Origin: Apodemus sylvaticus
Taxonomy: Eukaryota > Chordata > Mammalia > Rodentia > Muridae
Assembly: GCF_947179515.1 (NCBI RefSeq)
Contig: NC_067481.1
Coordinates: forward strand, 89,543,009 to 89,607,008
Length of the DNA: 64,000 nucleotides
Reading direction: 5' to 3'
This document shows positions 10,306-21,735 of this stretch, piece by piece; the first letter of the stretch is position 1; each line of letters begins with the position of its first letter. The translations under genes and the position numbers were made by a program. The notes beneath the pieces are model-generated. The model worked only from the letters and a program-made list of their open reading frames with translations, made no database searches and was not told the DNA's origin.

Positions 10306-11404
10306 AATGGTGACTGCTATGAAGATAACTAAGACAGGACAGGAGTTCGCTGTGGAGTGTCAGGAAGTGCTCCTTTACCTAGGGAGCATGGCTGAGTAGC
10401 TAACATCTGTGTGGAGACCTTTGTGTGGTGGAAGGGAAGGGAGAAGTATATTTGAGAAGACACCCAGCAAAGGTGGAGACAATGTATAACTGCCTTAGCT
10501 TGGGGAATGGAGGAACAAACACGCTTCACAAATTCACAAATATGGCCCACACAGGTAGGTTTTCACAGCCTCGCGTAGCACGGGACTTCTTAGACACTAA
10601 TCAGCCAGAAGTGAATGAAGAGAAGCCCACAGAAGGAGCTGCATAGATTCCTGCTGCTGCCAAGACTCGAGTGAAACCATTCACAGACTCCCCCACATCC
10701 TCAGCTATATCCCTACTTTCCTGGGGGGAAAAAATAGAAAAATGAGATTATCAAGGTTTTCTAAATAGCAAGATGGCTTTCCTAATCTCCCAGCTTCATA
10801 GAGGCCGGATAAGTGGGAATCAAATCAATTTGAACGAAGTCCAGCCAAATTGAATCCAGAAACCATTAGAGAGGGGTCTAAAATAAAGGGCGGATTCACA
10901 AAAGCTGGAGAGGCAGCTGAGGAGCGGAGCCAGGAGCGAGCAGGGAGAGCAGCCAGACCAGGCAGGACCACACCCGCAGCCACCTGCTTCCACCAGCGGA
11001 CCCTCAAAGAGTGAGACCACCACATCCTTCTCTGCAGTTCTAACACTGGCTTACCTGCATGCTCTGTCTAAATCAGCCTTAACTTGTCACTTAACAGGAG
11101 ACTTGAAGAGTAGTTGGACCTGCTATTCACAACTTAAGGAAAAGAGGAAATTAAGATGTAGTCAGGAGAACAGACCCCCTCTCTCCAGAATCCAGAGGAA
11201 CTGTGCTGTTTAGAAACAGCTCTCTGAAAGAAGGTGGCTGCTCCCGGTGTAGGAGAAAGCTCTGTGATTGCCAGAGGACACTGAGGCAGAGAAGATCAGT
11301 CCTAAGGGAGCTGCTCAGTCTTGGACATAGTGGACCTATGCCCAGCCCGAGTGCCACCTGGTCCTCCGCCATGTCCTGATGTCAGAATCTGAGTACATCC
11401 CCAA

Positions 11405-11560
11405 ACACTCACTTGCTGTGTGACATTATGTGAGTGTCTTGAGCTTTCTGAGCCTTAGTCTTCTCGAAAGATTGCAAAATAAGGGTGATAATTATGCTCA
11501 CCTCACGGAGCTGTTAAAACCATGAATCAGGCAGGCACACAGTGAGAGCTAATCACGCAT
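11405..11560 (+). mobile_element. MIR SINE
   Basis: Shows the MIR order: CTGTGTGACATTATG, GAGCCTTAGTCTTCTCGAAA, GGGTGATAATTATGCTCACC, CACACAGTGAGAGCT. Ancient mammalian-wide copy. Confidence 0.75.
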
Positions 11561-12212
11561 TCATTAATGCGAGTGGCAGGGGAGTGTGGACACACTGGCA
11601 TACTGCTCTGGGAATATGGGAGAAACCTCCGGATGTGCCTTGAAGTAAATCCAGACTGAGTTCTATCATATTTAGGGAGGCAAAAGCCCCAGTCACTGGA
11701 GTTAAATGAACCTTCTAGAAGGAGCGTGGTGAGCCATGTTCCCTCTTACCCTTTCTCCCTAAAGAGTCTTGGATGCCCAAGCTAAAGACATGCTGCAGTT
11801 GAGTGGGATTGAGTGCTTAATCTCTCTGAGGAGAGCCACACCCCCATTTCTCGTCACCCCCTTTGCATATTTACACTTAATGCTTGAAAGGGCTGTGACA
11901 CTTTTCAGGGAGTGTACAGTGGTGATAGCAGCAGCAGCGGTGGTAGTGGTGGCCCATGCTGTGGAGAATATGAGAAGAGGGGGTTAACTGTTAGGACAGG
12001 CTGTGTTGCCAGCACTTGCTTGTCTTTGTTCAGGGGACCTGTCTTTCATCATACTTGCCTCTTCAAAGGGACTCAAAGGACCTGCACTGACCCTGGTGGT
12101 ACCAGGATATGATGTGTGTCTTAAACAAAGGTTTCAAAGGTTTACATGAGAATCAAAGTATGTCAGAAACTTCAGAGCAGAGGCTGTGTGGAAGGACTCG
12201 CTTGTAATGACA

Positions 12213-12890
12213 GCAGGACAAGGGAGGAAAGGAGGAAGGAAGAAAGGAAGGAAGGAAGGAAGGAAGGAAGGAAGGAAGGAAGGAAGGAGTGAAGGGAGAG
12301 AAGGGAGGGAGGGAGGCACAGAGGAAGGGAGGAAGGGAGGGAAGAAGGGAGGGAGGGAAGAGAAGGAAGGAAGGATGGATGGATGAATGAATGGATGGAT
12401 GGATGGAAGACAAAGAAGGATGAATGAATGGGAGGGAGGAAAGAAGAAAGGGAGGAAGGAAAGAAGGGAGAGAGAGAGGGGAGGAGGGAATAAAGGAGAG
12501 GGGGTAGATCGATGAATGGAAGAAGAGAAGGAAGGAAAGATGAATAGATGGAAGAAAGGATGGATAGATGGATGGAAGGAAGGATGGTTGGATAGATGGA
12601 TAGATGGAAGGAAGGAAGGATGGATGGGTAGATGGATGGAAGGAAGGATGGACTGGTAGATCGATAGAAGGAATGATGGATGGATGAATGGATAGATGGA
12701 TGGAAGGAAGGATGGATGGGTAGATGGATGGAAGGAAGGATGGGTGGATAGATGGATAGATGGAAGGAAGGATGGATGGATGGATAGGTGGAAGGAAGGA
12801 GGGAGGGTGAAAGGAAAGAAAAGAAGGAAGGAAGGAAATGAAGGAAACAGGGAAGGAAGGAAGGAACCTTTAAAAAAAAAAACAAAAAAA
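12213..12890. repeat. Long GGAA/GGAT/GGGA purine-rich repeat
   Basis: About 680 bp of AAGG, GGAT-GGAT-AGAT and GAGGGA units, with longer blocks such as GATGGATGGAAGGAAGGATG recurring every ~30-60 bp between 12540 and 12800. It ends in an A-rich run. The 263-codon Ser/Pro/Leu/Ile-rich frame on the minus strand comes from this repeat. Confidence 0.93.
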
Positions 12891-12999
12891 AAAGAGGATG
12901 AGAAGGAAAGGGGTTGGCAAAGAAAAGAAACAGACGGAAAGGAGCTGACCTGACAGTTCCCACCCGCAGGCGTGCTCTTTAAAGCCCCTGGTCTTGGAC

Positions 13000-13165
13000 A
13001 GGGAGAAGGTTCAGTGGGTCAAAGGAGCTTGCTAACAAGTCTGATGACCCAGACCAACACAGTACAAGGAGAGAACCACGCCCCTCAAGTTGTCCTCTGA
13101 AACACACTACGCTGTGGAGGGCACACCTGCCTGCCCGTCCCCAGATAAGTACGTCTGATTTAAAA
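13000..13165 (+). mobile_element. Diverged B3-type SINE
   Basis: Weak tRNA-like head (GGAGAAGGTTCAGTGGGTCA) and B3-like body (GTTGTCCTCTGAAACACAC). Confidence 0.55.
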
Positions 13166-13884
13166 CAATAGCTTTCTGCCCAGAGATGTGCAGAGGTGTC
13201 CTCTCACTGAGGAGAACACGGGCTAGGGAGGAGGTTCCTCAAATGAGAAAGATGATGGTGAGAACAGGATGTCACATGCTCTTCCTGAGGTTCCCCACAA
13301 GTCCTTTCTGTCTCTGATGAAATCTAGGCAGGTTCATAGGGCACGCAGATGAGAGATTCTGTGTCATGAGCACTGGGGGGGGGGGGACTACTCACTTCTC
13401 TGGGTCTCTAAGCCCTTTTACGTCGTGCTGGCATAGAGCCACCCCACAGCTCAGCTCTCAGGCGAGAGAGCAGGTCTAAGGCTCTCTGTGGCAGAGGTCT
13501 AAATGGTGTTTGCAGGGAGCGGTGCCTTTGTCTCCCCTTTCTAAGTTTTACGGCTAATTTTGTGGTTTGCAAGTCAGTCTGCTGCCCTGTGTGGCAGGGA
13601 GGGAGAGTTCCTTTTTAAAATGGATCTCCCAAAGCAGAGATAAGCAGGGGGGGCATATTTGTTTTTAGATTATTAAGTGAATACTAGCACAGGTGACACC
13701 CGGGTGTGGTAGAAAATAGGAAGTCGTGGCAAGTGGCCATAGTATCCAAAGAAGCCAGTGTCCTGTGGCACCAAACACCTGCCTGGCTGACTGTAAGTCG
13801 ATGCTAGAGTAAAGACCAGTCATGAAGCAGAAATGGCTTGACATTCCTGTGTTCTCTACCTATCATCTACCTATCTGTCTCTCA

Positions 13885-13985
13885 GTGTGTGCAGGCATGT
13901 GTTGTATGCATGTACCTGTGTATGTATGTATGTGTGTATGTATGTATGAATTTATGTATGTATATATGTTGTGTGTATGTGCCTG
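13885..13985. repeat. (TATG)n-like low-complexity tract
   Basis: Imperfect GTATGTATG units, partly interrupted. Confidence 0.8.
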
Positions 13986-14037
13986 TGTATGAAGGCCCAA
14001 GACCAATGGCTCTTTCCCTATCTCTCTCCACCTTGTG

Positions 14038-14222
14038 TTTTGAGACAGAGTCTCCTGCTGGGCCTAGAGCAAGCTCTGGGGTTTGCCTGTCTCTGCCTCC
14101 TTGGCTCTGGGAGTACAGGCATGTCTACCACATCCAGCACTTCATGTAGGTGCTGGGGATCTGAACTCGGGTCCTCAGCCTTACAAAGAAAGCACTTACC
14201 AACTGAGCCCTCTTCCCAGTCC
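14038..14222 (-). mobile_element. B4-type SINE
   Basis: Reverse B1 part (TTTTGAGACAGAGTCTCC) followed by reverse ID-like part (GGGATCTGAACTCGGGTCCT, GCACTTACCAACTGAGCC). Confidence 0.7.
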
Positions 14223-14264
14223 ACCCTGCCCAATGGTGCTTTTCAAGGCAATTTCAAACCAATA

Positions 14265-14830
<566 letters not shown>

Positions 14831-14841
14831 TTTTGGGAGCC

Positions 14842-14930
14842 AAGCAGTGGTGGTAAATACCTTTAATCCCAGCCCTTGGCGGGCAGAGGCAGGTATACCT
14901 CTGTGAGCTCATCTCTCTAGCCTGAGGTAA
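14842..14930 (+). mobile_element. B1 fragment
   Basis: 5' half of a B1 only (CAAGCAGTGGTGGTAAATAC, TTTAATCCCAGCCC). Confidence 0.7.
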
Positions 14931-15436
14931 GTCTTATATAACATGAAACTCACCATTTTAAGGTGCCCACACAAATCAGTGGTCTCTAGCATATTCAAAA
15001 TGTTAGCAGCAATTGTGACTGTCTAACTATATGACACTTGGACCCCACAAAAGAACCTCCCTGGGATTAGCAGTCATTCTGTATGGCCAGTATGGGAGTA
15101 AGTGCTCCCCAGGCCATAGTGAAAGATCAGGAGGCCTTGTGTGGAGCTCTCTTACTCAGAAAACTTGGACCATCCACAGGTGTGTGGGACAGATCCAAAT
15201 GCAATGGCTGGCATGCTCACCTGAATAGGGAGGGGCTCTTGATGTCCCTTTGAAGGACAGGAGGTCTAGATGAATAGGATCAACGTCTGTTCATCATGCC
15301 CAGCCCTGAAGACATTCCCCAGCAAGCCAGTTTCAGAGCAGAGCCCCAGGGCAAATGTCCCCCACCACAATCACAGTAACCACACATCCCCCTGGTTTAT
15401 CATTGCTTCTGACCCACCGTGGTAGCTCATAGGAAG

Positions 15437-15648
15437 GGCTGGAGAGATAGCTCAGCCATCCTTTAAGAGCACTTGCTTCTTTTCCAAAGGTCCTGAGTTC
15501 AATTCCCAGCACCCACATGGTAGCTCACAACTGCCTATAACTGCAGGCCCGTGGGATCCGATGCCCTCTTCTGGTGTGCAGACTTATGTACAGACAAAAA
15601 CAGCTATATACATAAAATACGTAAATTAAAGAGTCTTTTTTTAAAAAG
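15437..15648 (+). mobile_element. B2 SINE
   Basis: GGGCTGGAGAGATAGCTCAG head, CAATTCCCAGCACCCACATG, GATGCCCTCTTCTGGTGTG and an AT-rich tail. It is directly followed by a B1. Confidence 0.85.
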
Positions 15649-15790
15649 TTCCACTCTGGGAGGTAGAGGCAGGTGGATTTCTGAGTTCGAGGCCCCCCCT
15701 GGTCTACAGAGTGAGTTCCAGGACAGCCAGGGCTATACAGAGAAACCCTGTCTCAAAAAAGCCAAATCCAAAACAACAACAACAAAAAAA
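15649..15790 (+). mobile_element. B1 SINE (5'-truncated)
   Basis: B1 from CTGGGAGGTAGAGGCAGGTG to the CAAAAAAGCC tail; it lacks the first ~35 bases. Confidence 0.85.
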
Positions 15791-15829
15791 GTTCATGTGA
15801 CCTTCAAATAAAATATTAGTTGAATTGTC

Positions 15830-15990
15830 AGTGTACCAGGTTGTATAGTGAGTTCTTTACATGTTTTCTCCTCTGGTCCTTACATCAACGCAATGAGATG
15901 AAACAATTATAGTCTTAATTCAAAATTGAAAGACCTGAGGCTAACAGGTTAACACAGCCAGGCTCACACGGCAAGGAGACTTGAAGTTGA
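15830..15990 (-). mobile_element. MIR SINE
   Basis: Reverse MIR signature: TCTTTACATGTTTTCTCCTC, GACCTGAGGCTAACAGGTTA, ACACAGCCAGGCTCACA. Confidence 0.65.
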
Positions 15991-16097
15991 ATCTGTCCGT
16001 TCTACAACTGGCCTTTGTGAGCACAACATAGTGGTTATCAATGGCCACCTTGGGAGAGACATCTTCTTCCTCAGACACATACAAGGGATCTCTGGGC

Positions 16098-16305
16098 TGT
16101 GTAGCAAAGATGGCTCAGCAGTTAAAAGCACATGCTGTTTTTGCAGAGGGCTCACATTTGGTTCCTAACACTCATAGGGTGGCTCATAGTAGTCTAAAAC
16201 TCCAGTTCCAGGGAATCTGATACCCTCCTCTGGCCTCTGTGGGTATCATCCATTAGGCAAAACACTAACAGACATTAGAAAGATGAGTTACTTTTTAAAG
16301 ACTCT
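16098..16305 (+). mobile_element. B3-type SINE
   Basis: AAGATGGCTCAGCAGTTAAA head, ATACCCTCCTCTGGCCTCTG body and an A/T-rich tail. Diverged. Confidence 0.7.
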
Positions 16306-16459
16306 GGTTCCAGTTCCCAGAGGCTGTCACCAGACACTGCCGCCCTGTTCTCTTAGCTCCCACGCCCAACCGCCCAGTTATTTTGCTCTCTTTGCAAGAT
16401 CCTCTACAGCCTCCCGCCCCTGTGATTTCAGAAGTCTTTATTTTTTCCTTCTGCCGTAG

Positions 16460-16590
16460 ACGTGAAAAGCTGGCTTGTGATGTTTGGATTTCAGCTCAGC
16501 AACATCATTCCTGGATTCCCCAGAGCCAAAATGTATTTTGTGCCTCCCCCCTATGAACTGTCAGAGAGTCAAGCTAGTGAGAATGGACAG
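16460..16590 (+). CDS. Tenm2: Teneurin-2 penultimate coding exon
   Basis: A 131-nt exon. Joined to the last base of the previous exon it encodes DVKSWLVMFGFQLSNIIPGF through PPPYELSESQASENGQ, 44 residues, leaving phase 0. The acceptor is TTCTGCCGTAG and the donor CAG|GTAAGTAG is near consensus. In teneurins this stretch links the RHS core to the antibiotic-binding-like domain that leaves the barrel through a gap in its wall; the hydrophobic WLVMFGFQLSNIIPGF strand belongs to that internal segment. A G-rich tract begins 16 nt downstream of the donor. Confidence 0.97.
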
Positions 16591-18197
16591 GTAAGTAGCT
16601 AGGTCGGGGGTGGGGGGGTGGGGTGAGCACTTGATGAGAATGCAAACAAGAGTCCTCATTCTCTTTCATAGACACTGCCACATGGGAGCCAGGGGGCTGC
16701 TGGGAAAGGGACACTGAGGCTGGGTATAAAAGCTGTGCAGCAGCAGACTTTCCAAGCAGAGAATGCCTTTGCTGTCCTTTCTAGCATGGCCCATATTTCT
16801 TCCCAACCTCAATGATTACCTTAATTGTGGTATCATTATCTGTTCAGTATCTACCCTCCGGTCACTTCTTGATTAACAATAGCCCGGAGGAATCCAGTGG
16901 CAACCTGCCATCTGGACTGCTGTAAGATCATAACCCTTTCAGCTTTTTATGGGACGCAATAAAACTGTGGTTTGCAGTTTCTGTCCCATTAAAGAACATT
17001 TTTATGCCCTGCATAAAACCTCAGCATGTTATGGCCCAAATGCATACAGATTGAGTTTTTAGAACATAATGTGAGCCTGGGTCTTCGTCTGATGACTGAA
17101 GGGTGGTCAGTTTCAATTTGGGTGCAGCTGAAACCTCGGCCACAAGCAGATGGGCAGCTCGGGAACTGCATGAGCTGACCCCTCTGATAAGGGGCCGGGG
17201 CTCTGCTCTGTGGCCATCTAGAAGGTCTCAGCTGCTCTGAATAGTCATCCAGATTGTGTGACTATAGAGAGGCAAGGAGGAGCTGCCGGGTAATTGAGAA
17301 CGGCATTCTCTCTCTCCTGCCCCTCGGGGACCACTCGCTGGATGAATAGCCATCATTCCCCCTCATTTATCTAAGTGCCGTTACCTCCCAAACACAGCCT
17401 CTTCCATTATCCCAGCCTGTCCCCCAACCACCAATTGAGACAAGTTGTCATTTGTGAGTGGAGAAGCAAGGCCAAGGGGATAATGGTGATTTCATTCCTC
17501 TGCAGAACCAGGGCCGAGATCCAAAGCGGAGGACTCAGAGCGCGGAGGAGGGGAGGAGGGGGAGGGGGGACTCCCACTGGCCCTCGAAGCCTGGATCTCT
17601 TAGTCCAGAGCTCTCAAATATGAATATGCACACAAATCACCTAGAGTACCTGGCTGGAACACAGCCTCAGCTCAACGGCCTGAGAGCTGTTTTGCTAACA
17701 GGGCTGTGGGTTCCAATCATCCACCCACACAGCTAGTCTGGCTTTGAGTAAAGGCAGTGACTATGGAAGTCACTGGTTTTGGAGTAGGGCAGGTTACAAC
17801 AGTGCGGTTGCCAGCTTGTCCCTGATGCCCACATCAGGACATCCGTGGGTCTGAAATATACCCAGATAGCTGCTGCATCACAAAGGCAGATTATCACTTG
17901 GCTCCCGCAGTCAGGGAGGGGGCGGAGTAGTGCACAGCCCTCATACAGAACCAGGCAAGATGGAGAACCTCTCTCACCATCTTTCCGTGAGTGGCGTAGT
18001 GACAAAGTGAACCAAGCACCCCATTAAAGGACTGGGAGCCAGCCCGCCTGCCCTAGTTACAAAAGGTAGGGTTGTATCAGTCAGAACAGGCTCAGCAGAT
18101 CAAGCCCAAACGAGCAATCAGCATCTACTTCTGTAGATCTTGCTTCAGAACCGCCGACGCTACCTTCTGATGGTTCCTTTTTGTCTTATGCCCATAG
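16591..18197 (+). other. Tenm2: Tenm2 last intron
   Basis: 1,607-nt phase-0 intron free of recognisable SINEs, unusual in this window. It contains G-rich tracts at 16606-16624 and 17545-17569 and a long unique stretch at 16840-17400. No gene is seen in it. Confidence 0.92.
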
Positions 18198-18959
18198 CTC
18201 ATTACAGGTGTCCAGCAGACAACCGAAAGGCATAACCAGGCCTTCCTGGCTCTGGAAGGACAGGTCATCTCTAAAAAGCTCCACGCCAGCATCCGAGAGA
18301 AAGCAGGCCACTGGTTTGCAACCACCACGCCCATCATCGGCAAAGGCATCATGTTTGCCATCAAAGAAGGGCGGGTGACCACGGGTGTGTCCAGCATCGC
18401 CAGTGAGGACAGCCGCAAGGTAGCATCGGTGTTGAACAACGCCTACTACTTGGACAAGATGCACTACAGCATCGAGGGCAAGGACACGCACTACTTTGTG
18501 AAGATCGGCGCCGCGGATGGTGACCTGGTCACGTTGGGAACCACCATTGGGCGCAAGGTGCTGGAGAGCGGGGTGAACGTGACGGTGTCACAGCCCACGC
18601 TGCTGGTAAACGGTAGGACTCGAAGGTTCACCAACATTGAGTTCCAGTACTCCACGCTACTACTCAGCATCCGCTACGGCCTCACCCCCGACACGCTGGA
18701 CGAAGAGAAGGCCCGCGTCCTGGACCAAGCGAGACAGAGGGCCCTGGGCACTGCCTGGGCCAAGGAGCAGCAGAAAGCCAGGGACGGGAGAGAGGGCAGC
18801 CGCCTGTGGACGGAGGGCGAGAAGCAGCAACTCCTGAGCACGGGTCGGGTGCAAGGTTATGAGGGCTATTACGTGCTTCCGGTGGAACAGTACCCGGAGC
18901 TGGCAGACAGTAGCAGCAACATCCAGTTCTTAAGACAGAATGAGATGGGAAAGAGGTAA
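18198..18959 (+). CDS. Tenm2: Teneurin-2 terminal coding exon (ABD/Tox-GHH/TCAP)
   Basis: Encodes the final 253 residues, from LITGVQQTTERHNQAF to RQNEMGKR, with TAA at 18957-18959. The acceptor is TATGCCCATAG. It covers the antibiotic-binding-like domain (GHWFATTTPIIGKGIMFAIK), a glycosylated segment (GVNVTVSQP) and the C-terminal DNase-like Tox-GHH fold that teneurins inherited from bacterial polymorphic toxins. That fold sits outside the shell and contributes to latrophilin binding; it is generally regarded as lacking the ancestral catalytic activity, which I cannot test here. The extreme C-terminus is the TCAP peptide. Every residue fits teneurin-2 rather than its paralogues. The exon continues into the 3' UTR. 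Confidence 0.98.
   Translation, partial: LITGVQQTTERHNQAFLALEGQVISKKLHASIREKAGHWFATTTPIIGKGIMFAIKEGRVTTGVSSIASEDSRKVASVLNNAYYLDKMHYSIEGKDTHYFVKIGAADGDLVTLGTTIGRKVLESGVNVTVSQPTLLVNGRTRRFTNIEFQYSTLLLSIRYGLTPDTLDEEKARVLDQARQRALGTAWAKEQQKARDGREGSRLWTEGEKQQLLSTGRVQGYEGYYVLPVEQYPELADSSSNIQFLRQNEMGKR
18825..18956 (+). other. Tenm2: Teneurin C-terminal associated peptide (TCAP-2) region
   Basis: Codons for QQLLSTGRVQGYEGYYV through NEMGKR, 44 residues. TCAP peptides have been proposed as releasable, CRF-like bioactive ligands. Here the region lies entirely in the last exon and is preceded by GEK. Whether it is released cannot be judged from sequence. Confidence 0.85.
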
Positions 18960-20330
18960 CAAAATAACCTGCTGCCGCCTCTTCTCTGGGTGGCTCAGCA
19001 GGAGAACTGTGACCTCCTCTCCTAAGGAGACGAAGACCTAACAGGGGCACTGAGGCCAGGCTGCTTTAGGATCCCAAGTGGCAAGAAAGCTCACATTTTT
19101 TGAGTTCAAATGCTACTGTCCAAGCGCAAAGTCCCTCATCCTGAAGTAGACTAGAACTCGGCCACAAATTCTGAGGAAAACAAAACTAAAGGATGAACGA
19201 ACGAACGAATGAACGAAAACACACACAAAATGTTTCAAGTTCCCCTAAAATATGACCCACTTGTTCCGGGTCTAAGGCAGAAAAGAGACGCAGAATAGCC
19301 GAAAGGAAAGGAACAGAAAAGAAACAAATTTAAAAAAAAAATAAAAAAATAAAAAATAAAAGCAAACAAAAAGACAAAGACACCGACCGTACAGACGAAG
19401 AAATGAAGACGAGAAGGCCTCATATTCTAATACCTCACTCACTGACACCGGAGCAAAACACAAGGGCCGGCATCACCAGACCAGCTGAGGACGACTCAGA
19501 CTGACTGTTGAACGAACACTTGCGACGTTTTTTCGTTTAAGCAAATACAGGTGCATTTAAAAACACGACTTTGGGGGTGATTTGTGTGTAGCGCCTGGGG
19601 AGGGGGGAGCACAAACGCGGAGGATCGAGCACTGGAAATACTTTTTAAAGAAAAAGAAAAACACAAGAAAAAAAATCAGTATCAGAAGTCAAAGCGAAAC
19701 AATACCGTCCGGCACTTAACACTCAGGTCCCCACTTAGTCAGGCCTGAGCTAATTTATTTGAGCGCAGAGTGTAAAATTTTAATTCAAAATGGTGGCTAT
19801 ACTCACTACACATAAATCTCATACTCTTTTTGTCTTTGGAGATTCCATTGTGGACAGTAATACGCAGTTACAGGGTGTAGTCTGTTTAGATTCCGTAGTT
19901 CGTGGGTATCAGTTGCGGTAGAGATGCAACATTTGTGACTCTGTTGCTAACGGTTACCACTTCCGATCGCCCTGTACATAAATATGCCGTAAGGCGCAAT
20001 CACTGTTTCAGACTTAAAAATTATTAGTGTGTTTGTTTGGTCCAGAAACTGAGACAATCACATGACAGTCACCACGAGGAGAGAAAAATAAAAAATAAAT
20101 AAATAAATAAAAAACAAAAAAAAATTTTAAAAAGTGAAAGAAAAAACACACAAAAAAAGTCTAATAAGAACTTTGGTACAGGAACTTTTTTGTAATATAC
20201 ATGTATGAATTGTTCATCGAGTTTTTATATTAATTTTAATTTGCTGCTAAGCAAAAGACTAGGGACAGGCAAAGATAATTTATGGCAAAGTGTTTAAATT
20301 GTTTATACATAAATAAAGTCTCTAAAACTC
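18960..20330 (+). other. Tenm2: Tenm2 3' UTR
   Basis: About 1.37 kb of repeat-free, A-rich sequence between the stop and the poly(A) signal. It includes a Pumilio-type TGTACATA at 19973-19980, A/T-rich tracts at 19320-19370 and 20085-20160, and a short (GAAC/GAAT) run at 19195-19218. Absence of SINEs here, against heavy SINE load on both sides, fits a constrained UTR. The exact cleavage site is inferred. Confidence 0.8.
20312..20317 (+). terminator. Tenm2: Tenm2 poly(A) signal AATAAA
   Basis: Canonical hexamer in CATAAATAAAGTCTC, followed within ~20 nt by a likely cleavage region. It is the last AATAAA before transposon sequence begins. Another AATAAA cluster at 20093-20110 is possible but lies in an A-rich run. 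Confidence 0.75.
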
Positions 20331-20375
20331 CTGTGGACAATGAGTTTCCGTGGGAATGCTTTCTAGTGCGATCTG

Positions 20376-20522
20376 CAGCGGTTCTCAACCTGTGGGTCAT
20401 GACGTCCTATTACAATCCAGAACTGAACCAAACTTATAATTATGAAGAGTTGTTTTATGGTGGGGGGGGTCACCACAGCAGATGTTAAAGGGTCACGGTG
20501 CTAGGAAGGGTAAGAGTCACTG
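20376..20522 (+). mobile_element. URR1-like hAT-Charlie element (internally deleted)
   Basis: Starts with the TIR-like CAGCGGTTCTCAACCTGTGG, keeps ATTATGAAGAGTTGTTTTAT and GGTCACCACAGCAG, and ends with a decayed reverse TIR (GGTAAGAGTCACTG). Shorter than the second copy at 48448. No transposase is encoded. Confidence 0.75.
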
Positions 20523-20751
20523 CAAAAAAAGACTGGAAAGATGGGGGTAGGAAGGTACTCAAAGCCTGAGCTGGTCCAAAAGTCTGGAACCAGGAAAGCT
20601 AGTGATTTAGGGTTTCTGTCTTTAGATCATAGAACAGGAGCAGAAGAATCAAGCAGACATCAAAGCCTGAAATTCACTTATGGTTCATATGCATTCTACA
20701 CAGAGCCTGGAGGTCACACCACACAGTGTCCAGTCTCTTATTCTGGGACAG

Positions 20752-20880
20752 GGTCTCTCTCTATATAGCCCAGGCTATCCTGAAGGAACTCACTATGGAG
20801 ACCAAGCTCAGACTTGAAAAGAGATGCCTGCCTTTTCTCCCAAGTGCTAGGATTAAAGGAGTCTGCCTTCACACCTGGCA
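20752..20880 (-). mobile_element. B1 SINE
   Basis: Reverse B1: GACAGGGTCTCTCTCTATAT, TCCCAAGTGCTAGGATTAAA. Moderately diverged. Confidence 0.75.
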
Positions 20881-21099
20881 ACAGTGCTTTTAATAGTTTT
20901 ATGCTTATAACAGAGTTTTATAGTTTGGAATTTTCTAGTTGTAACCTTGTATGTTTTGCAGGGGGGATTAGGGATGCTCAGCCTGTCCTTGGACCATCTG
21001 GAGGAGAAAACAAAACCTTTTTGTTTTATTTTGGTTAGGGAGGAAGGTCTCCTTTTGTTTGTGCCTGTGTTTTGTTTTATGGTGAGAGGGAGGGGACAT

Positions 21100-21215
21100 T
21101 GAGACAGGACCTCTTGTGGTCCAAGTACTCCTCAAACTGCTATTTAGTCTAGGTTGACTTTGAACATCTGATCAAACCTCCTCCACCACACACATGCTGG
21201 CATGACAGATATGTG
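21100..21215 (-). mobile_element. Decayed B1-like SINE
   Basis: TTGAGACAGGACCTCTTG, a weak centre and a CACATGCTGGCATGACAG end. Low confidence because of divergence. Confidence 0.45.
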
Positions 21216-21702
21216 TCCCCAAAATCCAGAACGTCTTTGATAGCGTTCCCCCAAATGCTCTAGTGACTCTGAGACTTCTTCACCCTAGGGAACAGGAGGA
21301 TCTAGCCTGGGTGAGGGAGGCTGTGAGGGTCCTCAGACCTGCCTGTACATAGACAGATCCCACCAGCCCTCCTGGGACACCGGGGACCTCTCTGTCACTG
21401 CTTTCTAGTTAGGAAAGTCAATAGCAGACTATCCAGGGTGATCACACCCACCACTTTGGAAGCTTGCACACTGTGTGGCTGTGTGTTCATTGATACATTC
21501 TTCTTCCCAGCTCGATCAACTAACCTCCCAACTTAAATGCATTGGGCAAATCAAGTAACAAGACCCCTTTGGGGTTTTCATTTATTTTTGTTTTATATCA
21601 ATTCTACAGCTAAAAATAGCATCAGCAACCAGTATGAATCTGTGCTTTTCTGGGTTGCTGTTTTCAATTGTGGCTCTGCAATGCAGCATTTCCACAGAGC
21701 TC

Positions 21703-21735
21703 TCCCTCCCCCCCCCCCCACACACACACACACCT
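21703..21735. repeat. (C)n(CA)n tract
   Basis: A 10-C run followed by about 8 CA units. Confidence 0.9.

Noticed and set aside
12172..12963. 263-codon Ser/Pro/Leu/Ile-rich frame on the minus strand
   Set aside because: Lies wholly in the GGAA/GGAT repeat.
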